Of a DNA stretch of 64,000 bases, positions 25,962-33,056 are shown piece after piece. Position 1 is the first letter of the stretch. Every line of letters starts with the position of its first letter. This DNA is from an uncultured Bacteroidaceae bacterium. Its GTDB lineage: Bacteria; Bacteroidota; Bacteroidia; Bacteroidales; Bacteroidaceae. The notes under the pieces were generated by a model. That model was not told the DNA's origin. It saw only the letters and a program-made list of their open reading frames with translations, and made no database searches. The DNA lies in NCBI GenBank assembly GCA_904502235.1, contig CAJGDP010000002.1, forward strand, positions 1 through 64,000, read 5' to 3'. Both the position numbers and the translations under genes were made by a program.

Positions 25962-27455
25962 TTATGCTATTTTTGATATTGCGTCGATGAACGATTCCAC
26001 AGAAGCTGTTACAATATCGGTATTGGCTCCGAAGCCGTGATACATCTTTCCTTTATGCGAAATCTGCATATGTACTTTTCCCAAGTCATCGCTACCGCGT
26101 GTTATAGCCTGGATAAGGAATTCCTCGATGTGTACGCGACGTTTGGTGATGTTCTTTACAGCCGTGATTGCCGCATCCACAGGACCGTTTCCGCATGCAG
26201 TTTCGGTGAAGACATCTCCGTCGAAACTTATCTGTACCGTTGCTGTAGGCATAGCCGATTTACCGCAGACCACCTGTAAACCTACAAGCTGTATGCTCAT
26301 TCTGCGATGGTTGGTGGTTCCTATGAGTACTTCAAGGTCTCTTGTTGTAATCATCTTCTTTTTGTCGGCAAGCTCAAGGAAACGCTGGTATATATCGTCG
26401 AGTGCGTCGCCTTCGGGCGTGTATCCTATTTCGCTCAGATGGTGTTTGAGTGCCGCGCGTCCGCTGCGTGCTGTGAGTACGATGCTCGACTGGTCAACAC
26501 CAACATCCTCGGGGTCTATAATCTCGTATGTCTCGCGGCTCTTGAGTACTCCGTCCTGATGAATTCCCGATGAGTGGGCAAAGGCATTGCGACCAACAAT
26601 TGCCTTGTTTGCCTGCACCGGCATACGCATAAGATTGGAAACGAGCTTGCTTGTTGCGATAATCTGTTTGGTGTCTATACCAAGGTCGAAATCAAGGTTT
26701 GAATGACACTTTATTGCCATTACAACCTCTTCCAACGCTGTGTTACCGGCTCTTTCGCCCAAACCGTTGATTGTAACCTCAACCTGACGTGCTCCGTTCT
26801 GCACTGCAGCCAAGGTGTTGGCTGTTGCCATGCCCAAGTCGTTATGGCAATGGGTGGAGATTATGGCTTTATCGATATTGGGCACTTTGTTCATAAGGTA
26901 TGCAATCTTTGCACCATATTCGCTCGGAAGGCAGTAGCCTGTGGTGTCGGGGATATTCACAACTGTGGCTCCGGCTGCAATTACAGCCTCTACAACACGT
27001 GCAAGGAATTCTTCGTCGGTGCGTCCTGCATCTTCGCAGTAGAATTCTACGTCATCGACAAAACGACGTGCATATTTTACAGCTTCTACAGCATGCTCCA
27101 TGACAGTGTCGGGTGTCATGCGCAGTTTTTCATAGATATGGTATGTTGATGTTCCTATACCGGTGTGTATTCGTCCGCGTTTTGCGAATTCAAGTGCCTG
27201 TGCCGCTACATCGATATCTTTCTTTACAGCGCGTGTAAGCGCACAGATTGTGGGATTTGTTACTGCTTTTGAAATCTCTACAACCGAATTGAAGTCTCCC
27301 GGACTTGAAATAGGGAATCCCGCTTCGATGATATCCACGCCTAATCTTTCGAGCTGACGTGCAACCTCGATTTTCTCAATGGTGTTGAGCTGGCAACCGG
27401 GCACCTGTTCGGCATCGCGCAGGGTGGTATCGAATATATATACTTTTTCGCTCAT
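25962..27455 (-). CDS. leuA: 2-isopropylmalate synthase
   Basis: Committed step of leucine synthesis: condensation of acetyl-CoA with 2-oxoisovalerate. 497 aa. The HMGL catalytic domain opens with [10 protein letters not shown] (8-17) and has the metal site [15 protein letters not shown]. The C-terminal LeuA dimer domain (about 370-497) carries leucine feedback control in characterised homologues. The ATG at 27455 is chosen: the open frame extends upstream to 27566 but that would overlap ilvN by about 100 bases and adds a non-conserved basic stretch. Confidence 0.96.
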   Translation of the reverse strand: MSEKVYIFDTTLRDAEQVPGCQLNTIEKIEVARQLERLGVDIIEAGFPISSPGDFNSVVEISKAVTNPTICALTRAVKKDIDVAAQALEFAKRGRIHTGIGTSTYHIYEKLRMTPDTVMEHAVEAVKYARRFVDDVEFYCEDAGRTDEEFLARVVEAVIAAGATVVNIPDTTGYCLPSEYGAKIAYLMNKVPNIDKAIISTHCHNDLGMATANTLAAVQNGARQVEVTINGLGERAGNTALEEVVMAIKCHSNLDFDLGIDTKQIIATSKLVSNLMRMPVQANKAIVGRNAFAHSSGIHQDGVLKSRETYEIIDPEDVGVDQSSIVLTARSGRAALKHHLSEIGYTPEGDALDDIYQRFLELADKKKMITTRDLEVLIGTTNHRRMSIQLVGLQVVCGKSAMPTATVQISFDGDVFTETACGNGPVDAAITAVKNITKRRVHIEEFLIQAITRGSDDLGKVHMQISHKGKMYHGFGANTDIVTASVESFIDAISKIA

Positions 27456-27469
27456 TATTTCTATATTTT

Positions 27470-28000
27470 TTATTGCATTGCTTTTTTTCTCTGTTCTTCT
27501 ACGTGTTGCATGTATTCGTTCATAAGTTCGGTGCGCGACTTGATGATTGCTACAACTCCCGAACATACAAACTGGTACAGACCATATGGCGACAGCATCT
27601 GGTAGAGTTCGTCAATCTCCTCTTTGTGTCCTGTCTTTTCAAGAACAATGTAGTCGTCGTGAATGTCGAGAATACGTACATTATGACGACGTACCAGTTC
27701 TTCAACATTCTTTCCGCGTTTCACTTTATATAGCGCAATCTGCTGCATCACAACTTCCGATGGGGTATAGCAGAATGCTTTCAGCACGTCGACCTTCTTT
27801 TCTATCTGTTTTACAAGGTTTGCAACCTTATCCTCTTCGTTGCGTACCAGAATGGTGTATTTGTGTACTCCCTCTATGGCAGACTCCGATACGGTCAACG
27901 ATTCGATATTCACGTTTCGATGGGTGAATACCGTTGTTATCTGGCTCAGGAGTCCCACCTTGTTCTCTGAAAATACGGTTATGATAAAATCTTTGTTCAT
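27470..28000 (-). CDS. ilvN: Acetolactate synthase small (regulatory) subunit
   Basis: Regulatory subunit that binds valine and stimulates IlvB. 176 aa: N-terminal ACT domain ([21 protein letters not shown], 4-24, in parts [12 protein letters not shown]) and a C-terminal ACT-like domain (about 85-165). The length matches the IlvH/IlvN class with both domains. It starts 4 nt after ilvB, so translational coupling is likely. Confidence 0.95.
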   Translation of the reverse strand: MNKDFIITVFSENKVGLLSQITTVFTHRNVNIESLTVSESAIEGVHKYTILVRNEEDKVANLVKQIEKKVDVLKAFCYTPSEVVMQQIALYKVKRGKNVEELVRRHNVRILDIHDDYIVLEKTGHKEEIDELYQMLSPYGLYQFVCSGVVAIIKSRTELMNEYMQHVEEQRKKAMQ

Positions 28001-28004
28001 AGTA

Positions 28005-29717
28005 TTATTCCAATCTGATATTTTCCAATGGCTGACCTGCAGGAACCATAGGGAATACGTTTTCTTCTTTCTGAACTCTTACTTCGAGCAGGAATGCTCC
28101 TTTGGCGTTGCGCATCTCTCTTACGGCATCGTCAAGGTCCTCGTGCTTGTCTACATAACGGTAAGCTATATGATTCGCTTTTGCCAGGAGTTCAAAGTCG
28201 GGATTCACGAGCTCTGTGAACGAATAGCGACGGTCGTAGAACAATTCCTGCCATTGGCGCACCATGCCAAGATAACCGTTGTTCATAAGAACTATTTTAA
28301 CGCCAACCTCCGACTGATACATTGTTCCCAATTCCTGCGATGTCATCTGCAGACCTCCGTCACCTACGAACAGGCAAACCTCGCGGTCGGGCATACCAAT
28401 CTTTGCACCTATGGCAGCAGGCAATCCGTAGCCCATAGTTCCAAGTCCGCCCGATGTTATGATGCTGCGTGAGCGTTTGAATCGGAAATATCGCGATGCG
28501 AACATCTGTTGTTGTCCGACATCGGTAACTATTATCGCGTCGTCGAACTGATGTGATACGGCATCTACAACCTCACCCATGCGCAGATGTTCGCCACGAC
28601 GCTCAATGGCTGGCTCTATTACATTTTCGCGCTCGATATTGGCACAGATGCGGAATTCGTCAATCCATTCCGTATGCTGCTTTCTCGAAATTTTTTCTGT
28701 GAGTGCAGGGAGTGTCTTTTTGACATCGCCCATAACAGCGACATCGGCATATATAAGCTTGTTGACCTCGGCAGGGTCTATTTCCATGTGGATAATCTTT
28801 GCATTTATTCCAAAGTTCTCGGGTTTGCCGGTGGCGCGTTCATCGAAACGCATTCCTATTGCAATAAGCAGGTCGCAATCGCGGTTCTTGATGTTAGGAC
28901 CATAGTTGCCGTGCATACCCATCATTCCCACAAACTGTGGGTGCTCCGACGGAATAGCAGACATTCCGAGCAGTGTGCTTGTTGCAGGGATGCCGCTCTT
29001 TTCAAGGAAGTGAAGCAACTCTTTTTCGGCTCTGCCAAGGATTACTCCCTGTCCCACCAATGCCATTGGCTTGCGTGCAAGGTTTATAAGGCGTGCCGCT
29101 TCTGAAATCTGATTTGAATCCACCTCGTTGTTGGGCATGTAACTGCGTATGAACTTGGTTGGATTGTAGTCAAAATCGAGCATGCCTGTCTGGGCATCTT
29201 TAGTTATGTCCACAACTACCGGTCCCGGTCTGCCGGTTGACGCTACATAGAATGCGCGTGCAATGGCTTCGGGAATATCCTCGGCACGTTTTACCTGACA
29301 GTTCCATTTTGTTATGGAGTTCGTGATTTCTATAAAGTTTATCTCTTGGAATGCGTCTGTTCCCAATGTTGACGAAGAAACCTGTCCTGTAATCAATACA
29401 AGCGGGGTGGAGTCGAGCATAGCGTCTGCTAGTCCGCTGACGGTGTTTGTTGCGCCCGGTCCTGATGTTACCATACACACTCCGGTACGACCTGTTGCAC
29501 GGGCATAGCCTTCGGCTGCATGCACAGCACATTGCTCATGACGTACAAGTATATGGTTCAGCTTGTCGCGATAGTCGTAAAGTGCGTCATAAACCGATAT
29601 GATTGCACCGCCCGGATAACCGAACATGGTATCAACTCCTTCTGCCAACAAAGAGCGTATAACGGCTTCTGCACCGCTGATACGTGGCAAATCCTTGGAA
29701 GTTTCTGTAAAAGACAT
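28005..29717 (-). CDS. ilvB: Acetolactate synthase large (catalytic) subunit
   Basis: TPP-dependent enzyme at the start of the valine and leucine pathways (isoleucine too with 2-ketobutyrate). 570 aa. The catalytic Glu lies in RHEQC (E61), the TSGPGATN loop at 84-91, the FAD region in the middle domain, and the TPP motif runs from GDG (452-454) to NN (479-480). First gene of the operon; 27 bases separate its ATG from the attenuator U tract upstream. No ilvC, ilvD or ilvE is in the window. Confidence 0.97.
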   Translation of the reverse strand: MSFTETSKDLPRISGAEAVIRSLLAEGVDTMFGYPGGAIISVYDALYDYRDKLNHILVRHEQCAVHAAEGYARATGRTGVCMVTSGPGATNTVSGLADAMLDSTPLVLITGQVSSSTLGTDAFQEINFIEITNSITKWNCQVKRAEDIPEAIARAFYVASTGRPGPVVVDITKDAQTGMLDFDYNPTKFIRSYMPNNEVDSNQISEAARLINLARKPMALVGQGVILGRAEKELLHFLEKSGIPATSTLLGMSAIPSEHPQFVGMMGMHGNYGPNIKNRDCDLLIAIGMRFDERATGKPENFGINAKIIHMEIDPAEVNKLIYADVAVMGDVKKTLPALTEKISRKQHTEWIDEFRICANIERENVIEPAIERRGEHLRMGEVVDAVSHQFDDAIIVTDVGQQQMFASRYFRFKRSRSIITSGGLGTMGYGLPAAIGAKIGMPDREVCLFVGDGGLQMTSQELGTMYQSEVGVKIVLMNNGYLGMVRQWQELFYDRRYSFTELVNPDFELLAKANHIAYRYVDKHEDLDDAVREMRNAKGAFLLEVRVQKEENVFPMVPAGQPLENIRLE

Positions 29718-29744
29718 ATCTTTTAAATAAGTTTCTTAATATGT

Positions 29745-29775
29745 AAAAAGCCCTCCTCCGTGTGGAGAAAGGCTT
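29745..29775 (-). terminator. Attenuator terminator of the ilv-leu operon
   Basis: On the minus strand: stem AAGCCTTTCTCC with GGAGGAGGGCTT, all 12 positions pair (two G-T), loop ACAC, then TTTTT. It lies between the leader peptide and ilvB. The 5' arm can instead pair with the antiterminator segment at 29804-29814, so terminator and antiterminator are mutually exclusive. Confidence 0.9.
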
Positions 29776-29803
29776 CTATATATTCTTGTTCGTATATACA
29801 CAC

Positions 29804-29814
29804 AACCTTTCTCC
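29804..29814 (-). promoter_or_regulatory. Antiterminator arm of the ilv-leu attenuator
   Basis: GGAGAAAGGTT begins three bases after the leader stop codon (29817-29819). Its first nine bases are the exact complement of CCTTTCTCC (29764-29772), the 5' arm of the terminator; a G-T and an A-T pair extend the helix to 11. A ribosome that finishes the leader would cover this arm and allow termination; a ribosome stalled on the upstream Leu/Val codons would leave it free. The mechanism is inferred from the layout. Confidence 0.85.
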
Positions 29815-29816
29815 CG

Positions 29817-29873
29817 TTATCTGAGCAAGACCACGAGGTTTAGATTGTTAAGGATATACAAACTGTTATACAT
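29817..29873 (-). CDS. Branched-chain amino acid leader peptide
   Basis: An 18-codon frame, MYNSLYILNNLNLVVLLR, too short for ordinary gene finding. It has six Leu, two Val and one Ile; the last six sense codons before AGA are Leu, Val, Val, Leu, Leu together with the preceding Asn, so starvation for Leu or Val would stall ribosomes close to the antiterminator arm. ATG at 29871-29873, TAA at 29817-29819. It sits about 20 bases downstream of the predicted transcription start. Name analogues would be the ilvL/leuL peptides of enteric bacteria; there is no sequence homology. Confidence 0.88.
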   Translation of the reverse strand: MYNSLYILNNLNLVVLLR

Positions 29874-29899
29874 TTTCTCTCTTTTTGTTAGTTACTGCG

Positions 29900-29931
29900 C
29901 AAATTTAATGGCAATAATTATTAAAAACAAA
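29900..29931 (-). promoter_or_regulatory. Promoter of the ilvB-ilvN-leuACDB operon
   Basis: On the minus strand: -33 TTTG (29928-29931), a 20-base spacer, -7 TAAATTTG (29900-29907) followed by CG. Transcription would begin near 29893 and include the whole leader peptide and attenuator. Confidence 0.82.
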
Positions 29932-29985
29932 GAAAAGATGAACTTTTTTATAAAAAATGCAGAATTTAACTTGAATTTTGAATAA

Positions 29986-30203
29986 TTTGCTAAGTGTAGA
30001 ATTTTGTTTAGCAAAATTGCATGTCTCTTACCAAGAGACACGCAATTCGCTACAAAAGTAACTAAAATATAGGATTTGACAATATTCTACAGTTGTTAAA
30101 AGTGTGTCAAAACTCTGATTTGTTTAGCAAAAATACATCTCCCAGACTTGTATTCAATTGTAATACAATGTGTTATGCCTGTCTGTCGCACTCTTGGTAA
30201 GAG
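29986..30203. promoter_or_regulatory. Palindrome-rich spacer between the ilv promoter and an AraC-type gene
   Basis: No gene is visible, but inverted repeats crowd the region: TTTGCTAA/TTAGCAAA (29986-30015); a 14-step stem with one mismatch around ACC (30016-30046, arms ATTGC and TGTCTCTT); TTTGACA/TGTCAAA (30075-30111); TTGTATT/AATACAA (30148-30168); and CTCTTGGTAAGAG (30191-30203). The last 13-mer also forms the core of the 30016-30046 element on the opposite strand. TTTGTTTAGCAAAA occurs at 30004 and again as a near copy at 30119. These look like operators for the divergent units; no known regulator motif is recognised. Confidence 0.6.
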
Positions 30204-30220
30204 ATTCCTAAACTATAAGT

Positions 30221-31075
30221 ATGGAGATTAGTATGTTTTTATTGATTATCAATGTTTTGTCTGTTGTTGCTTTGCCATTGGCATTGTTCTTAATATCAAT
30301 GATGTTGCGCCGGAGAAACTATAGGAACGAAACCTATGGTCCAGTCTCCTGTTTCTGGATTATTGCGATACCTTATATATTATATGAGATTACGGATATA
30401 TTCCAGGGAATTGGGTGGTACAAGGCTGTTGATATATTGTTTCCGCTTCGGGAATCGTTCAATATGTTGTTTATGCCATTTTTGTTCTTCTGTTTACGGA
30501 AGGTCTTGAAAAAAGATACAGAATTACATTCTGTTCAAATGTTGCATCTGTTGCCTTTTCTGTTGTCGTTGACTATTTATTGTTTGAATATAGGGCTTGC
30601 CCACAATGTAAACGGCGCGATTTTTATAATGCAATTGATTGGTTATCCTTTACTTCTTCGTCATTGTCTAAAGGTTGATAAATCTGGTACACAGGAGGCT
30701 GTTCCAAAAGAGGATTTTGCCCAATTACGTGATTATGCCCGTGTGGTTGCCGAATATCTGAAGAATACCGAACTGTATACTGATGCTGATCTTTCGTTAA
30801 AGGATGTTGCAAAAGCTACCGGAATTTCAACCAACAATCTTTCAAAGTCCATAAATCTGGTCTATGGCAAGAATTTTGTGGCGTTTGTCAACGGTTTCCG
30901 TATCGAAAAGTCAAAATCCTTGCTTCTTGTGAAAAAGGAACTGGGACTTACCCTTGAAACCATTGCCGAACAATGCGGATTCAACTCGCAAGTGGTTTAT
31001 TGTAATGTATTTAAAAGGATTGTGGGTTGTACGACAATTCAATGGCTAAAGTCAAATAAAGAGATAAATCCTTAA
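30221..31075 (+). CDS. Membrane-anchored AraC-type transcriptional regulator
   Basis: 284 residues. The N-terminal half has about five hydrophobic helices (about 5-27, 41-60, 80-95, 105-125, 130-150) and no recognised ligand domain. The C-terminal 100 residues are an AraC-type double helix-turn-helix: LSLKDVAKATGISTNNLSKSI then LETIAEQCGFNSQVVYCNVFKRIVG (in parts). The protein would sense something in or across the membrane while binding DNA. It is divergent from the ilv operon and 10 to 17 bases separate its start from a palindrome. The target is unknown. Confidence 0.82.
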   Translation: MEISMFLLIINVLSVVALPLALFLISMMLRRRNYRNETYGPVSCFWIIAIPYILYEITDIFQGIGWYKAVDILFPLRESFNMLFMPFLFFCLRKVLKKDTELHSVQMLHLLPFLLSLTIYCLNIGLAHNVNGAIFIMQLIGYPLLLRHCLKVDKSGTQEAVPKEDFAQLRDYARVVAEYLKNTELYTDADLSLKDVAKATGISTNNLSKSINLVYGKNFVAFVNGFRIEKSKSLLLVKKELGLTLETIAEQCGFNSQVVYCNVFKRIVGCTTIQWLKSNKEINP

Positions 31076-31170
31076 AGAAAAGTTTCTGCGGTTTTCTCTG
31101 TTTTTTAATGATATAACATTTCATTAAATTTTACATACACATATATACCCTTATATTATCTGCGACTTGA

Positions 31171-31178
31171 TACTTTTG
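31171..31178 (+). promoter_or_regulatory. -7 box (TACTTTTG) of the beta-barrel gene
   Basis: TACTTTTGCG, 43 bases upstream of the ATG at 31222. No proper -33 TTTG. The 146-base spacer after the AraC gene has no clear terminator. Confidence 0.55.
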
Positions 31179-31221
31179 CGAAAAGTTTACTAATATTTAC
31201 TAATTTTAAAAAACACGTACT

Positions 31222-31779
31222 ATGAAAAAGTTTTTTAGCATTTTTGCAGTAGCAGCTGCTCTTCTTGTTGCTGGTAGCGCACAGGCACAGGTAACAAAAC
31301 CTGTTTTTGACAAAGGTGATAACATTGTCAGCCTCACATTGGGTTATGGTTCAGGTTTCGGTCAGAGATTGACATACGAGCGTAGTGTTTACACTCTTCT
31401 CGATGGCAAGGCTTCTGTAGGTGTCGGTGGTTCTTTCAGCAACTGCATCCGTACTTATAAGTATAATGGTTACTATTATACTAACAGAGACGTAAGAGAT
31501 TACTTCACACTTGGTGTTGTGGGTTCTTTCCACTATCAGTTCATCGACAAACTCGATACTTATGTTCAGCTTGGTCTTGGTGGTGGTGCATATGTTTCTA
31601 AGGATACTTATACATATGACGACGGTGACAAGCATGTTTACAAGAATACTCACGGTATCTTCGACTGGACAACAACTGCTGGTGTAAGATGGTACTTCAA
31701 CGACAACTGGGCAGTAAATGGCGAAGTAGGTTGGGTAGCAGGTTCTTATCTTATGGTAGGTGCTACATATAAGTTCTAA
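31222..31779 (+). CDS. Small outer membrane beta-barrel protein
   Basis: 185 residues with signal peptide MKKFFSIFAVAAALLVAGSAQA and a mature part made of alternating strands rich in Gly, Tyr and aromatic residues (LTLGYGSGFGQRLTYERSV; YVQLGLGGGAYVS), ending in KF, a typical outer membrane C-terminus. This is an OmpA/OmpW-like porin-family barrel of eight strands by size. Function unknown. Own promoter and terminator. Confidence 0.85.
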   Translation: MKKFFSIFAVAAALLVAGSAQAQVTKPVFDKGDNIVSLTLGYGSGFGQRLTYERSVYTLLDGKASVGVGGSFSNCIRTYKYNGYYYTNRDVRDYFTLGVVGSFHYQFIDKLDTYVQLGLGGGAYVSKDTYTYDDGDKHVYKNTHGIFDWTTTAGVRWYFNDNWAVNGEVGWVAGSYLMVGATYKF

Positions 31780-31813
31780 TATCACAGGACTGAACGATAA
31801 CTTATTAGTAGTT

Positions 31814-31849
31814 GAAGAGTGGCTTTAGTGGTCGCTCTTCTTTTTTTTT
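31814..31849 (+). terminator. Terminator of the beta-barrel gene
   Basis: Stem GAAGAGTGG/GGTCGCTCTTC region (nine pairs, two of them G-T), 8-base loop, then nine T. Confidence 0.85.
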
Positions 31850-31913
31850 CTACCATATTGCTTTGTGTTTTATCAGATGAAATGACTAATTTTATGCCAT
31901 AATATATCATGGG

Positions 31914-32948
31914 ATGAAAAAACTTTTTCTTTTGCTTTTGGCTGTGCTCTTTTCCTTTTCTGCTGTAAATGCGCAGAAGAGTACTCCGGAATTCTATAAT
32001 GTGGGATTCTATAATCTTGAAAATCTTTTCGATACAATACACGATGCAGGAAAGAATGATTATGATTTTCTCCCGGAGGGTAAGAACAAATGGGGTACAC
32101 TAAAGTATACCAACAAGATAAATAATATGGCAATGGTGCTTGCCGAAATGGGAACGGATGTCTCTGCCGACGGCATGGCGGTGGTGGGTGTTTGTGAGGT
32201 TGAGAATGCAAGGGTGCTGCAAGACATTGTCGAACACGAAAATCTTATCCATCGCGGTTGGCGTTACATTCATTACGAGGGAAACGACAAGCGTGGCGTT
32301 GATTGTGCCCTGCTGTATAATCCCACTCTGTTTGAACCTATCGGCAGTTCTCTTGTACCTTACAGGGATGTCAGGAATGATACGGTTTATCTGACACGCG
32401 GATTCCTGCTTGTAACCGGTGTGATGGGTGGTGAGACGGTCCATATAATTGTGAACCATTGGCCATCGCGTTCGGCGAAATCTCCTGCGCGTGAAGGAGC
32501 CGGAACATTCGTGCGTCATTTGAAGGATTCGTTGATGAATGCAGTTCCTGGTTCAAAAGTGATAGTAATGGGCGATTTGAACGATAATCCCGACAATGTG
32601 AGTGTCTCGGAATCTTTGGGTGCTGTGTACGACAAAAAGGATACTGGTGGTGCCAAAGGACTTTATAATCCTTGGTGGAAAATATTTTATGAAGAGGATG
32701 GCGGAACTCTTAAATATGAAAACAGATGGCATCTGTTCGATCAGATTATTCTGAGCGGTAACTTGCTGTATGCCAATGCTTCTTCGTTGGTATTCCATAA
32801 GGCTGAAATTTTCTCGCGTGCGTATATGTTTCAGGAAAAAGGGCGATACAAGGGAAGTATAAAACGTACTCATGCCGGTGGAATGTGGCTCAACGGATAC
32901 AGCGACCATTTGCCTGTGATTGTCTATCTGGTAAAGAGGGTGAAATGA
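31914..32948 (+). CDS. Exported endonuclease/exonuclease/phosphatase family protein
   Basis: 344 residues: signal peptide MKKLFLLLLAVLFSFSAVNA, then the EEP fold: NVGFYNLENLFDT (metal-binding Asn/Glu), the VVGVCEVEN motif, VIVMGDLNDNPDN (catalytic Asp/Asn) and YSDHLPVIVYL (catalytic Asp-His). The substrate (DNA, phospholipid or inositol phosphate) is not evident. Related exported EEP proteins are common in Bacteroidales. It may be a periplasmic nuclease for nutrient recovery. Confidence 0.87.
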   Translation: MKKLFLLLLAVLFSFSAVNAQKSTPEFYNVGFYNLENLFDTIHDAGKNDYDFLPEGKNKWGTLKYTNKINNMAMVLAEMGTDVSADGMAVVGVCEVENARVLQDIVEHENLIHRGWRYIHYEGNDKRGVDCALLYNPTLFEPIGSSLVPYRDVRNDTVYLTRGFLLVTGVMGGETVHIIVNHWPSRSAKSPAREGAGTFVRHLKDSLMNAVPGSKVIVMGDLNDNPDNVSVSESLGAVYDKKDTGGAKGLYNPWWKIFYEEDGGTLKYENRWHLFDQIILSGNLLYANASSLVFHKAEIFSRAYMFQEKGRYKGSIKRTHAGGMWLNGYSDHLPVIVYLVKRVK

Positions 32949-33005
32949 ATTCGGATTGTTTGAAAATGTTTCCTTTGATAAGTACATTTTTTCCTGTTTT
33001 TTGAC

Positions 33006-33013
33006 TATCTTCG
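33006..33013 (+). promoter_or_regulatory. Candidate -7 box (TATCTTCG) of the helicase gene
   Basis: TATCTTCGCA, 43 bases upstream of the ATG at 33057; the same variant is found before lepA, nif3 and the U32 gene. A TTTG occurs at 32974 but 28 bases away, too far. Confidence 0.45.
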
Positions 33014-33056
33014 CAAATTATTGCAGGAGGGGTAGTGCTCTGCAACGGTTCCTGAT

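Noticed and set aside
27456..27566. Extended leuA start
   Set aside because: It would overlap ilvN by about 100 bases and add non-conserved sequence.
29718..29900. Metabolite riboswitch in the ilv leader
   Set aside because: The region is fully explained by promoter, leader peptide and alternative stems; no known aptamer motif is seen.
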